From Verrucomicrobiia bacterium (GTDB taxonomy: Bacteria; Verrucomicrobiota; Verrucomicrobiia; Limisphaerales; DASXHY01): 64,000 nucleotides of DNA. Every line of letters begins with the position of its first letter. The first letter of the stretch is position 1. The DNA is taken from NCBI GenBank assembly GCA_035629175.1, contig DASPIL010000067.1, positions 182,234-246,233 of the forward strand. The letters are read 5' to 3'. Made by a program: the position numbers and the translations under genes. The notes beneath the pieces are model-generated. The model was not told where the DNA came from. It did no database searches and saw only the letters and a program-made list of their open reading frames with translations. Below, piece after piece: positions 8,400 to 17,036 of the stretch.

Positions 8400-10436
8400 A
8401 TGTCAAATCTTCAGCTAATTCAGGATCTCGGATGGGTGATGCTGATCGCCGCCGTGGCCGCGTGGCTATGCGACAAGGCGCGCCTGCCGGCCATCGCCGG
8501 GTACCTGTCTGCTGGATTTCTGGCCGGCTCGATGATGGGGGGATTTGAAACTGCGACGGAGGTGTCGCGGATGGGAGCCTTGCTGCAGGTCGGCATTGTG
8601 TTCGTCGCATTCAACATTGGCCAGCGAGTGCGGTGGCAGCGTCTGCGGAAGGTGGAGTCATCGCTCGCGCTCGCGACGTTCCTGACCTTCGTCGCGTTGC
8701 TCGCGGCAGCGCGCACGTTCGGAATTATGCTTGGCTGGCCCGATGCCTACGTGCTCGTTTTCGGCGGGATGCTCATCGCCACCAGCGGAGCGTTGCTGGA
8801 GAAATGCCTTCGGGGGGCGAACCTGCGGCATCATCCGTTCAGCCACCTGGCTGTGTCGGTGAATGGCGTTGAAACTGTTTTCTCGATCCTGCTGCTGGTT
8901 GCGCTGGTTTCAATGACGCAGTTTGGGGCCGCGCCCGGGACTGCCGTGCTCGGCGCGGTGGCCCAGACGCTTGCAGTCGTTGTGACACTCACGATCGGCG
9001 CGCTGCTGGTCGTCTCTCACATCGTTCCGAAAAAAGCAGGGACGATCCCGGCAGAAGTTCGCACGCTCTTCGTTGCAGGCCTGCTGCTCGCCATGGTGGT
9101 GGTGCCGGACGAATTCGGATTTCAGTCCGTGCTCGGGGCCCTCACGCTCGGAGCGCTTCTCGGCACATTGCGCGGAAACGAGTCTGCGGACCGCACCATG
9201 AACGGACTGTGCGCCGCGATCGTGGCTGCTTTTTGCGTGGCCGTCGGAATGCGCGCGAACGTTGCGCACCTGGCTGAGATCTGGCCCTTGCTGCTCGGCT
9301 GCTCAACTGTGGCAGTCGCGGCGCGGCCGCTGATTGTCGCGGGCTCGCTTGTGATCGTCGGCGAGTCACTGCGCGATTCCGTTCGCGCGGGCCTGTCGGT
9401 CACCGCTTTCGGTGGATTGTCGCTGTTAATTGCCGTGACAGCGATCGAGGGCGGCCTGGTGCCGGATTCGTTTTACACCCTTGCAGCCGGTGTGAGTTTT
9501 GTAAGTTCGATCGCAGCCCCGATGCTGATCGGGAGGGGTGAAGTGGTGGCGAAGTGGATTGAATCGAAGCAGCCGCTGTTCGTGCGGCACTCGGCAGCTG
9601 TGTATCACGAACGAATGGCTGCCTTTAAACGCCGCCGCCACGCGAGCCGCTTGATCACGTTCGCCGCGCCCCGGCTGGTGCAGCTCGGGCTGCTCGTCCT
9701 GTTCAGCTCAGGCCTGCTGCTCTTTGCCCGTCCGCTTTATCGATTGACGGAAAAGTGGATAGGTCCGGACTGGCCGTCGCCGAACAGTTTGCCGGTTGTA
9801 TTCTGGCTGGGATTCGGTGCCTTGTTGCTGCCCACATTGATCGCTCTATGGCGAAACTTCGAGGCGCTGGCAATGATGGTTGCCGACGCCGTGGTGACGG
9901 GCGTTCACAAGCGCACGCTCCGGCCGGTGATCGAAAGGATGATCAAGGCCGCGGGTGCCCTGGCCATAGGCGTGTGGTTGATGGCGCTGTTTCCGGCGGG
10001 GCGATTCGCTTGGTGGGGTTTATTGATACTTGCTGCGGGGTTCACTCTGTTTGGCCTCGCATTCTGGCGGCGCTTGATCCGCTGGCACAGCCGATTTGAG
10101 ATCGCCTTGCGCACTCAAGTTTCACGGTTGCATCTGCCGCAACTTAAGCCGCCGCTCAATGGGCTGGCCAGGACGAATGGCGATTGGAACCTGCACCTGG
10201 CCGAGATTGATGTCGCCGATGGCACCAACGTGGCGCGCCGCCCTGTGGCGGAATTGCCGCTGCGGCAGTCATTCGCGTGCACCATTGTCGGCATCGAACG
10301 CCAGGGCGTGCTGATTCCAAATCCGGGAGCGGCGACAGTGTTGTATCCGAACGACAGGATTCTGTTGCTGGGACGCAGCGAAAACTTGCGCCAGGCGGAA
10401 CGCTGGCTGGCCGCGCCTGTTTCCGCCGTTTCCTGA
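8400..10436 (+). CDS. Kef/CPA2-type cation:proton antiporter with RCK-C domain
   Basis: 678 aa from the ATG at 8400; a longer frame exists, but this start immediately precedes the first membrane helix. The N-terminal ~390 residues form a 10-12-helix CPA2 exchanger module (LCDKARLPAIAGYLSAGFLA is the typical helix 2-3 region). A second hydrophobic block (~440-600) follows. The last ~80 residues are a TrkA-C/RCK-C domain (LHLAEIDVADGTNVARRPVA through YPNDRILLLGRSENL) that senses ligands in potassium transporters. Family knowledge predicts K+ or Na+ efflux in exchange for protons at the inner membrane. It heads a run of stress-related genes. Confidence 0.85.
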   Translation: MSNLQLIQDLGWVMLIAAVAAWLCDKARLPAIAGYLSAGFLAGSMMGGFETATEVSRMGALLQVGIVFVAFNIGQRVRWQRLRKVESSLALATFLTFVALLAAARTFGIMLGWPDAYVLVFGGMLIATSGALLEKCLRGANLRHHPFSHLAVSVNGVETVFSILLLVALVSMTQFGAAPGTAVLGAVAQTLAVVVTLTIGALLVVSHIVPKKAGTIPAEVRTLFVAGLLLAMVVVPDEFGFQSVLGALTLGALLGTLRGNESADRTMNGLCAAIVAAFCVAVGMRANVAHLAEIWPLLLGCSTVAVAARPLIVAGSLVIVGESLRDSVRAGLSVTAFGGLSLLIAVTAIEGGLVPDSFYTLAAGVSFVSSIAAPMLIGRGEVVAKWIESKQPLFVRHSAAVYHERMAAFKRRRHASRLITFAAPRLVQLGLLVLFSSGLLLFARPLYRLTEKWIGPDWPSPNSLPVVFWLGFGALLLPTLIALWRNFEALAMMVADAVVTGVHKRTLRPVIERMIKAAGALAIGVWLMALFPAGRFAWWGLLILAAGFTLFGLAFWRRLIRWHSRFEIALRTQVSRLHLPQLKPPLNGLARTNGDWNLHLAEIDVADGTNVARRPVAELPLRQSFACTIVGIERQGVLIPNPGAATVLYPNDRILLLGRSENLRQAERWLAAPVSAVS

Positions 10437-10509
10437 ACAGGTCGACGAAATGACCTCATGGCTTTCCAGTTGAGCGGTTCCACCGCTCGTTTTTCCAAAA
10501 AGTAAAATT

Positions 10510-10923
10510 ATGAAAACAACCATTGATAGTCGCGTTATCTACATAACGGAATCGGACATGAAGAAACTCAAGCCGCTGCTCGAGAATGCGAACTCGCGTG
10601 ACGACCTGCGAAGCTTGCAAGCTGAACTCGGCATGGCCCGCGTGGTCGCGCCGGCCGAAGTTCCTCCAGACGTCATCACCATGAACTCGAAGGCCCGGCT
10701 GCGGGATTGCGAGACAGGTGAGGAAATGGTCTACACCCTCGCGTTTCCGGCGCAGGCCAGCATTGAACAGGATCGCATCTCCGTTCTCGCGCCGGTTGGA
10801 ACCGCCATGCTCGGCCATCGGGTCGGCGATGAATTCCAGTGGAACGTGCCCGCTGGCGCTGTGCGGCTGCGCGTCGAGGAAGTCTTGTACCAACCGGAAG
10901 CGGCAGGAGATTATCACCTGTGA
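10510..10923 (+). CDS. rnk: GreA/GreB-family regulator, Rnk-like
   Basis: 137 aa, the length of Rnk (nucleoside diphosphate kinase regulator). A short N-terminal helical region (ITESDMKKLKPLLENA) is followed by the GreA/GreB C-terminal FKBP-like fold, with the hallmark ISVLAPVGTAMLGHRVGDEF near residue 95. Rnk binds RNA polymerase but lacks the long coiled coil and cleavage activity of GreA. Its TGA overlaps the GTG of the next gene, so the two are coupled. The symbol is by family resemblance. Confidence 0.85.
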   Translation: MKTTIDSRVIYITESDMKKLKPLLENANSRDDLRSLQAELGMARVVAPAEVPPDVITMNSKARLRDCETGEEMVYTLAFPAQASIEQDRISVLAPVGTAMLGHRVGDEFQWNVPAGAVRLRVEEVLYQPEAAGDYHL

Positions 10924-11462
10924 GAAAGAGGCGAGCGAAGCGGCAGCGGACGGCGCGGGCCAGCGGACGCCAGCAGGTGCAGATCGGTTCGCGCCTGCAT
11001 TCCTCGACGCGGCGGCTTTCATCGCGGGCAGCGGTCCGCGTCAGCTTCGGCGCCGCTATTGCAGCCGTCGCGTCGCTCAGCACCGCAGCACTCCTCGCGC
11101 TCAAGGGGAGACCCGGAGTGCTGCTGCTGCTGGCGGCGGGTGCCGCGTTGTCGGTGATTGCACTCTTCGTGTCGGTCGTCTTTCCGACCGTTGAACGCGA
11201 GGGAGACCGTTACATCATTAGTGACCTGCTGCGGCGGGAAGTGATTCCCTGCGATCACGTCTGCATGGTGGTTGAGGCTCGTGGCGCGTTCACGAATTTG
11301 GTGCGGCTTCATTTCCGCCGTCGCACCTTGTTCGGCTGGACCGTTTCGTTTGTGCCGTGTCCGACCCACGGAGTTGCCGGCAGCCTTGTGGCGTCACTTC
11401 GTTCCAGCGTGGCGCAGGTTTGCGAACCGGCTGCACCGCAAGCTTCGCAGCCGCAGCGTTAA
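10920..11462 (+). CDS. Membrane protein with PH-like domain, unknown function
   Basis: 180 aa from a GTG at 10920 that overlaps the rnk stop (GTGA). A very basic N-terminus (VRKRRAKRQRTARASGRQQ) precedes two hydrophobic helices (~45-90). A small beta-rich domain follows (YIISDLLRREVIPCDHVCMV, LVRLHFRRRTLFGWTVSFVP) resembling bacterial PH-type domains of two-helix membrane proteins. The overlap suggests co-translation with Rnk. No specific role can be assigned. Confidence 0.55.
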   Translation: MRKRRAKRQRTARASGRQQVQIGSRLHSSTRRLSSRAAVRVSFGAAIAAVASLSTAALLALKGRPGVLLLLAAGAALSVIALFVSVVFPTVEREGDRYIISDLLRREVIPCDHVCMVVEARGAFTNLVRLHFRRRTLFGWTVSFVPCPTHGVAGSLVASLRSSVAQVCEPAAPQASQPQR

Positions 11463-11640
11463 ATCTGCGTGCCTGGTTGAAAGGCGGCCGCGACGGAACA
11501 TTTCCAACCGGGCGCCGGAACGAATTCAACCGGTTTCCCTTCGTGTTTCTCTGCGCCTCGCCCGTGGCGCGAGCATTTCCGTTGGTCCTATGACTGGCAC
11601 GAACCGAGCTTAAGGGAATGGGAACTTTCAAATCAAAGTA

Positions 11641-12090
11641 ATGAAACACAACAATCAACAACACACGGGCAGCCGGGTTCTTCTCGGCATCGCAGATATC
11701 GAATTGCAAAAGACAATTCGCGAAACGCTGGAGATTCAGGATTATGAGGTGCTCGTCGCGGACAACGCGCGGGATGCCGTCCGCACATTGCGAACTCACG
11801 CTCCAAAGGTTGTCATCCTCGAGGTCGCGCTCCCGTTCCATCAGGGGAATTTCGAATATGACGGGATTGATCCGCTCGAGGTGATCACCGATGTGGATCC
11901 GTTTCTCCCTGTAATGCTGCTAGCCCCGGAGAATGTCACCATTGATCACGCTTCTGCCCTGATGGCCGACATGATCGTTCGGATTCCGGTGCCGAAGGAT
12001 GAACTGCTGGAGAACCTCGAAACACTGCTCAGCGAAACATTGCGGCAGCGTTCCCTGAGAAAGTCAGCTCAACTCGCGATCCTGCAATGA
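11641..12090 (+). CDS. Degenerate response-regulator receiver protein
   Basis: 149 aa, receiver fold only. The first strand RVLLGIADIE has lost the paired acidic residues, and the phosphoacceptor strand reads VVILEVALP, with Glu where Asp is normal. The lysine region (RIPVPKDELL) is retained. A Glu there can mimic the phosphorylated state, so a constitutively active pseudo-receiver is the inference. An insertion after the phosphosite (FHQGNFEYDGIDPLEV) lengthens the loop. The stop overlaps the start of the next receiver gene (ATGA). Confidence 0.75.
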   Translation: MKHNNQQHTGSRVLLGIADIELQKTIRETLEIQDYEVLVADNARDAVRTLRTHAPKVVILEVALPFHQGNFEYDGIDPLEVITDVDPFLPVMLLAPENVTIDHASALMADMIVRIPVPKDELLENLETLLSETLRQRSLRKSAQLAILQ

Positions 12091-12623
12091 ACGACACACC
12101 TTTAAAACCCATAAGGCGCGTGCTCGTGGTCGATGACGATCATTCCGTTCGCGAATCACTGCGCCGGTTGCTGCAGTCGGAACACTTCGACGTGGCAACT
12201 GCCGCCAACGTTTGCGAGGCGCTGGAAGCCATGCATGCGGCGCGCATCGACCTCGTGGTGCTGGACGTGAACCTGGGCGGCGAGAGCGGCTGGGACTTGT
12301 TCCGTCACATCGCGGAACGTGAAGCGTTCGTGCCGGTCGTCGTTGTCACGGGGGAATGGGGGCAGCACGAGGAGGCCGTCAGGTTCGGGGCCGAGGCGTT
12401 GCTGGAAAAACCCATCGACGTTCCCGTGTTCCTGGAGACGCTGCGGGAGTTGCTGGGCAGGAGAGGAACACAGCCCCGGCAGCGGCTTCCCGGCCGTCTC
12501 GATTACTGCCGCTATATTCCGCGCCATTATGAACCTGTCTTGCGCCTCCTGCAGGAGCGCCAGGACGCGCCCTTCGAAATTGAAGCAACCACGGACATCT
12601 GCGCCGTGCCCGGCCATCGTTGA
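12087..12623 (+). CDS. Response regulator, receiver domain with short C-terminal tail
   Basis: 178 aa. An intact receiver covers ~10-125: acidic pair VLVVDDDHS, phosphoacceptor Asp in LVVLDVNLGG, and the conserved Lys in LLEKPID. The C-terminal ~55 residues hold no DNA-binding or enzymatic domain that I recognise and may be a protein-protein tail. It is translationally coupled to the degenerate receiver upstream. No histidine kinase lies in the window, so its partner is elsewhere. Confidence 0.82.
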   Translation: MNDTPLKPIRRVLVVDDDHSVRESLRRLLQSEHFDVATAANVCEALEAMHAARIDLVVLDVNLGGESGWDLFRHIAEREAFVPVVVVTGEWGQHEEAVRFGAEALLEKPIDVPVFLETLRELLGRRGTQPRQRLPGRLDYCRYIPRHYEPVLRLLQERQDAPFEIEATTDICAVPGHR

Positions 12624-12649
12624 GGTGAACCCGGGCAGGAAGGAAAACC

Positions 12650-13204
12650 ATGAACACGAAAAATCGTCTCACATCCACGGTCACGCACCCGGATCCTGCG
12701 CGGACTGAAACTCGACGCTGGGACACTGAACGGATGGCGCGTGACCGCGGGAAGGGCGCGCGGCGGCGAATTCTCGCAGCAATTGATTTTAGCCCCGCTT
12801 CATTGAAGGCGCTGGATCATGCGCTGGTGCTGGCGGAGTGCCTGGGAGCTGAGCTGATCCTCGTTCATGTGCTGGACCCGATCTACACGGGCACGCTGCT
12901 GAATGCGGTGATGCGCGACAGGGTTCGCGAGACAGCGCGCGAACGGGAAGGTGCAAAGCTGCGCGACCTTGTCGGCGCCCGCGCGTCCGCTGCCTCGGTG
13001 AAGTTCGTAATCCGGGAAGGAGTGCCGGAGTATGAAATCCTGGACCTGGCGGCCAACACCCGTCCCGACCTCATCGTGCTCGGCCGCCAGGTGCGAAACG
13101 GGCTGCGCCGTGCCCTTGTGGGGAGCGTGAGCGAAGACGTTGCAGACCTTGCGACGTGCCCTGTCCTTGTTGTGAACAATGAAGCCGCGCCAGCGTGCTG
13201 GTAA
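12650..13204 (+). CDS. Universal stress protein, single UspA domain
   Basis: 184 aa. About 40 basic N-terminal residues precede a UspA domain: RILAAIDFSPASLKALDHAL, AELILVHVLDP, RPDLIVLGRQV, then VGSVSEDVADLATCPVLVVN. The final segment carries part of the ATP-binding GxxG-x9-G(S/T) motif, although the second glycine context (RNGLRRALVGS) is unusual. Usp proteins are cytoplasmic and rise in stasis and energy stress. It is followed by a tandem Usp gene only 13 bp away. Confidence 0.85.
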   Translation: MNTKNRLTSTVTHPDPARTETRRWDTERMARDRGKGARRRILAAIDFSPASLKALDHALVLAECLGAELILVHVLDPIYTGTLLNAVMRDRVRETAREREGAKLRDLVGARASAASVKFVIREGVPEYEILDLAANTRPDLIVLGRQVRNGLRRALVGSVSEDVADLATCPVLVVNNEAAPACW

Positions 13205-13217
13205 TTCCTGACTGAAC

Positions 13218-14216
13218 ATGCCCACATCAATCGAAATCCAAAAACGGGCTACCCAATCCGCGGTGCTCGAACGCGCCGCGGCGACGTCGCCCAAACGAAA
13301 CGTTTCGAACGTTTCTGCACTTCAGCCGCAGAACATGCTCGTGCCGTTCGATTTCACGGAAACGTCAATCGACCTGTTGCGGCATGCCGCCGCAATGGCT
13401 GCTTCATTGGGCGCCACGCTTCATGTCCTGCACGTCACCGACACCTCGGAGCCAGCGGATGAAAAGGCCGCCGCGTTCCATGCCGGCGCAGAACCACTGC
13501 TTCGCCATTGGACAAAAACCATCGCCGGCGATCGCGCCGAGGTCGTCCCGTGGGTTCGCAGCGGTTCATCGGCGCGCGAGATCGTGGCGATGGCGCGGAG
13601 CCTGGACATCGATCTGGTGCTGATGGCGAGCAGTTGTTATGGCGGGCTGAAGCATGTCCTGGAGAGAAGCACTGCCGACCGCGTGAGCCGTCTTTCACCC
13701 TGTCCCGTGCTCACGATTCCGGAACGCGTTCTCCCTCTTCAATGGAGCAACCATGCGCCGTTCACTTCGTGCGAGCGCGTCCTTCTGCCGATCGATACCG
13801 CAAGGCCCGGACGGCGAGCGCTCGCGCATGCAGCGGGAATCGCACAGGGCAGCGGAGCCACGATCACGCTGCTGAACGTTGGCGCCCATGGAAACGAAAC
13901 GTTCGAATCCGAAGCCAGCAAAAGCGGATTGGATCTTGCGCGGAAAGTGAGTTCCCAGTTCTCGGTGGCAGTGGCGTTTCAAGCGGTTCGATGGCACGGG
14001 ACGTCGCCCGTGTATCCGATCCTGCTCGAAGCCAAGCGCTCGCAAGCGGATCTCATCGTTCTGCCGGTACTGCGCGGCGATTCATTCCGGCGATTGCGGC
14101 TTGCGAGCGTTGCGGACAACATCCTGCGCCATGCACCGTGCCCGGTGCTGGGCGTCAACGACCATCCGGAAAGCGCCCGCAGCGGTCGGGACAATGTCAA
14201 GCAGGGGGGAACGTGA
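13218..14216 (+). CDS. Tandem-domain universal stress protein
   Basis: 332 aa with two UspA domains. The first spans ~35-175 (NMLVPFDFTETSIDLLRHAA through RVSRLSPCPVLTIPE), the second ~190-320 (RVLLPIDTARPGRRALAHAA through NILRHAPCPVLGVND). In the first domain the ATP-binding loop reads MASSCYGGLKHVLERSTAD, lacking the classical glycine pattern, so nucleotide binding there is doubtful. It sits with the single-domain Usp, the receivers, Rnk and the antiporter in a co-directional stress block. Confidence 0.85.
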   Translation: MPTSIEIQKRATQSAVLERAAATSPKRNVSNVSALQPQNMLVPFDFTETSIDLLRHAAAMAASLGATLHVLHVTDTSEPADEKAAAFHAGAEPLLRHWTKTIAGDRAEVVPWVRSGSSAREIVAMARSLDIDLVLMASSCYGGLKHVLERSTADRVSRLSPCPVLTIPERVLPLQWSNHAPFTSCERVLLPIDTARPGRRALAHAAGIAQGSGATITLLNVGAHGNETFESEASKSGLDLARKVSSQFSVAVAFQAVRWHGTSPVYPILLEAKRSQADLIVLPVLRGDSFRRLRLASVADNILRHAPCPVLGVNDHPESARSGRDNVKQGGT

Positions 14217-14411
14217 GGTCAGCGGCATCTCGACGACGTTGTCGGCTGCCCAGCTGGCAAAACAGATCGGGTCCAGGAAAAGGCTGCGACAGCAGTGTTA
14301 TCCGTGGCCGGTGAAAGGGTCACCATTGCCGTCGCAACATTCGGAGATTGGGCGGGACGCCCCGAAACTCGCCGGCGGGACGGCTTCGATACCCGGACCG
14401 CTTCGAATTGT

Positions 14412-15353
14412 TCAGTTCGGCTCCGGCAAATTCAGCTCTCCCCGAATGGATGTCGCCGTCTCTCCCGGAAAATCAGTCGGCACGGGATAGGTCACAGGCC
14501 GGGCCGCCAGCCATTGCAGCGCGCGAACAAACAGGGTCTGGACGCCTGCGTCGCGCACCGTGACTGGCTGCACATCTCCTTTCCAAACATGACCAAAAGT
14601 CGACGTGTAGACGCGTCCCTTACCGTGACTGACTACCCACTCGATCGGCCAATTCAACTTCGTCTGCGACGAATCCTTTGCATACGACAGCACCTCTACT
14701 TCCGACGCCGCGCCACGAGGGAAATTGTAAACCTCGATGTTCGCGGCTCTCCACCTGCGCGGCAGTCCTTGATGAATGGGATGATCGCGCAGCCTCGTCA
14801 CAAGCGCGTCGAACCGCGGGCCGTGACCGGTATCGCGCCCTTCCCCTGCAGGTATGCGAATGAGGTTCTCATTCTCATCCACCTGAATCGCGATTCCCTG
14901 GTTCTTTTTCCGCCAGCCGAGCCCGATCATGCGATCATACTCCGGCCAATCAGGAAACGCGTTGTTCCCGGCATGCCACACGAACAGCCCGCCGCCTTCC
15001 CGGACAAAACTTTCAAAATCGGATTTCACAGCCGCGGGCCACGGAGCGCCTCCCCCAAGATCATTGTAGGTCTGAACCACGACATCGTGGTTACGGAAGC
15101 GAGGACGCCATTCTTCCCAACCCGGCGCGGCCGCCGATGCGGGTGAAGTCGACACGGTCACATCGAACAGGCCTGTCGGCTCGAGAATCGCACGAATGCA
15201 GCGCGTGGTGAGTTTCCAGTCGTGATTGCTACAGCCATCGATGATGAGCACGCGAATCTTCGCTTCCGCAGGGCCAGCCGCAAATGTCTGCGGCGCGCTA
15301 AGTAATACCAACGCAGCGGCCAAGCCCATGTTGATGATTCCCAATAACTTCAT
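14412..15353 (-). CDS. Secreted ThuA-like domain protein
   Basis: 313 aa with a Sec signal peptide (MKLLGIINMGLAAALVLLSA, cleavage near TFA-AGP). The ThuA-like fold (class I glutamine amidotransferase-like) is recognisable from VLIIDGCSNHDWKLTTRCI, VVQTYNDLG, FVREGGGLFVWHAGNNAF and HGKGRVYTSTFGHVW. ThuA proteins occur in sugar (trehalose and related) utilisation loci; secreted versions are very common in Verrucomicrobiota and Planctomycetota, and their activity is unproven. It is convergent with the Usp gene. Confidence 0.85.
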   Translation of the reverse strand: MKLLGIINMGLAAALVLLSAPQTFAAGPAEAKIRVLIIDGCSNHDWKLTTRCIRAILEPTGLFDVTVSTSPASAAAPGWEEWRPRFRNHDVVVQTYNDLGGGAPWPAAVKSDFESFVREGGGLFVWHAGNNAFPDWPEYDRMIGLGWRKKNQGIAIQVDENENLIRIPAGEGRDTGHGPRFDALVTRLRDHPIHQGLPRRWRAANIEVYNFPRGAASEVEVLSYAKDSSQTKLNWPIEWVVSHGKGRVYTSTFGHVWKGDVQPVTVRDAGVQTLFVRALQWLAARPVTYPVPTDFPGETATSIRGELNLPEPN

Positions 15354-15425
15354 GTGGACATGTCGCGCCCTCGGTGACAGCAGGTTGACGTCGGCGATGA
15401 AACGTTTCGAAAAGTCATGAGCGAC

Positions 15426-16538
15426 TCACTTGAAATAGAGTTGCAGGGTTTCAATCAGGTAATGCCGGGCGTTCATCCACGTATGGCCGCCGCCGGTTAC
15501 CAGGCTTTGGTGCGTGATCTTCTTCTCGTTCAGGAACTCGTCGAATGCAACCGCCTGCCGATAGAGGAAATCCTCCTTGCCGACGCCTAGCCACAGAAGC
15601 TTCAACTGTTGATTCAACGATTCGGGCTTGCCCGCGAATTCCCCGAAATGTTTCTGGAATACCTCGGGCGTCAGGTACGCGCTGTAAGAACCAATCCAGG
15701 CGAACTTGTCGATGTGTGTGAAGCCAGTGAAGAGCGACTGCCCGCCCCCGCGGGAGAATCCCGCGATCGCCCGCTTCTCCCGCTCCGCGATCGCGCGATA
15801 GCGGCTCTCCACGAACGGCATGACGCTGCCAACCAACTCATCCGCGAACGCCTTGTACATCTCCGCTGCCTGTGGCGTGGCGGGGTTCGGCGTGCCGCGC
15901 ATCATGTTGCCATACGGCATCACTACGATCATGGGCACAGCGCGTTTCTGTGAGATGAGATTGTCGATGATGACGTTGGCGCGGCCGACCTTGAACCACG
16001 TTTCTTCCGTGTCGGTCGTGCCGCTGACCAGATAAAACACGGGATAACGTTGGTTGCCTTCGCGATAACCCGGCGGCGTATAAACCAGCACCGGCCGGAT
16101 GCCTCCGACGGTCTTTGAATTGTACGTGCAATAGCTCACCTCGCCGCGAGGCACATCCTGGACGGCGTGGAGCGAAGGCTTCTCCCCGGGAACGTCCACA
16201 AGACTCGCCTTGAACCGCTCGTTGGGGAACAGATGCATGTTGCTCGGATCCGAAACCGCAACGCCATCGACCACGAAGTTGTAGGGATAGAGATCGGCTT
16301 CTATAGGGCCCACAGTCACGGTCCACACGCCGTTTGATCCGGCGTGAAGCGCCTGGTTGTCGCGAAGAAACTGCGCGCTCAATTCCACGCTGGTTGCGCC
16401 CGGCGCCCTCAAGGTGAAGGTTACTTTGCGGTCCGGGTGAACGACTGGCGATTCGATCTGCGGTCCGCGCTGGCCCTGAACGTTTCCGACACAAGCCGCG
16501 CCAATCAAGAGGGCCGCTCCCTTTAGGATGTTCTTCAT
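15426..16538 (-). CDS. Secreted esterase D-like (CE1-type) hydrolase with N-terminal Ig-like domain
   Basis: 370 aa from the ATG at 16538, which begins the signal peptide (MKNILKGAALLIGAACVGNV). Residues ~30-115 form an E-set/CBM48-like domain (DRKVTFTLRAPGATSVELSA ... YPYNFVVDGVAVSDP). Residues ~130-370 are an alpha/beta hydrolase of the enterochelin esterase/CE1 type: the nucleophile Ser is in AGFSRGGGQSL and the catalytic His in TGGGHTWMNAR. This architecture occurs in feruloyl and acetylxylan esterases, so hydrolysis of plant polysaccharide esters in the periplasm is likely. Substrate is not determinable. Confidence 0.85.
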   Translation of the reverse strand: MKNILKGAALLIGAACVGNVQGQRGPQIESPVVHPDRKVTFTLRAPGATSVELSAQFLRDNQALHAGSNGVWTVTVGPIEADLYPYNFVVDGVAVSDPSNMHLFPNERFKASLVDVPGEKPSLHAVQDVPRGEVSYCTYNSKTVGGIRPVLVYTPPGYREGNQRYPVFYLVSGTTDTEETWFKVGRANVIIDNLISQKRAVPMIVVMPYGNMMRGTPNPATPQAAEMYKAFADELVGSVMPFVESRYRAIAEREKRAIAGFSRGGGQSLFTGFTHIDKFAWIGSYSAYLTPEVFQKHFGEFAGKPESLNQQLKLLWLGVGKEDFLYRQAVAFDEFLNEKKITHQSLVTGGGHTWMNARHYLIETLQLYFK

Positions 16539-17036
16539 GAATTGCGACCAGCGTAGATGCGGCAGCATGAAGATATCAATCGCAATGCCCGTCCCGCGTT
16601 GTCCTCAATTTGAACCGGTGGCGGCGTCAATCCTCATGCGCCGCAAGTGTAGCGCAGGCGTCCTTGCGTCTCCCTGCAAGGACAAACGGACGGACTGGGG
16701 CGGGACGCCTCCAACCCGCAGCCGGGACGGCCGCGATACGTTACGCGCGCGCTGCCGTCGTTCCCAACGGCGCATTGTCCGGCGCTTGCGTTTGCGAGGG
16801 CAGTGACGATTATTTTCAGCAAACGGGGGCGAACGTGGGCCGCACCATGCAAAGTGCAGATGAAAAAACTGTCGTCGTGCGGTCGAATGATGGGTGAGGA
16901 AAACTGGGGTTATTGCGGTTTCGCAAGCTTGACGCATGGGCGAGTGGTACCTACCTTTTTCGGCTCGCTGAACCGCGAACACTCCAATACAGGCGCTGCC
17001 TCTGGACTTTTCAGCGAGCTATCGAAAGGTTTGTCT
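16539..17036. other. Intergenic region upstream of trigger factor, no gene seen
   Basis: About 500 bases between the divergent esterase and tig genes. The frame of tig stays open through part of it without protein-like composition. A purine-rich AAAGG lies 8-13 bases before the tig GTG and supports that start. No repeat, RNA or promoter stands out with confidence. Confidence 0.5.

Noticed and set aside
10676..11104. Minus-strand frames over rnk and the PH-like gene
   Set aside because: Antisense to genes with a recognisable GreA/GreB domain and coupled start-stop overlap.
13508..14314. 268-codon frame inside the tandem Usp gene
   Set aside because: Same strand but shifted frame; Arg/Gly/Ser-rich and without motifs, while the Usp frame has two full domains.
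14295..15146. Plus-strand open frame of 283 codons antisense to the ThuA-like gene
   Set aside because: The minus strand has a signal peptide and ThuA motifs; the plus frame has none.
16803..17036. 78-codon N-terminal extension of trigger factor
   Set aside because: Not conserved in the family; a GTG with AAAGG upstream gives a normal-length protein starting with the ribosome-binding domain.
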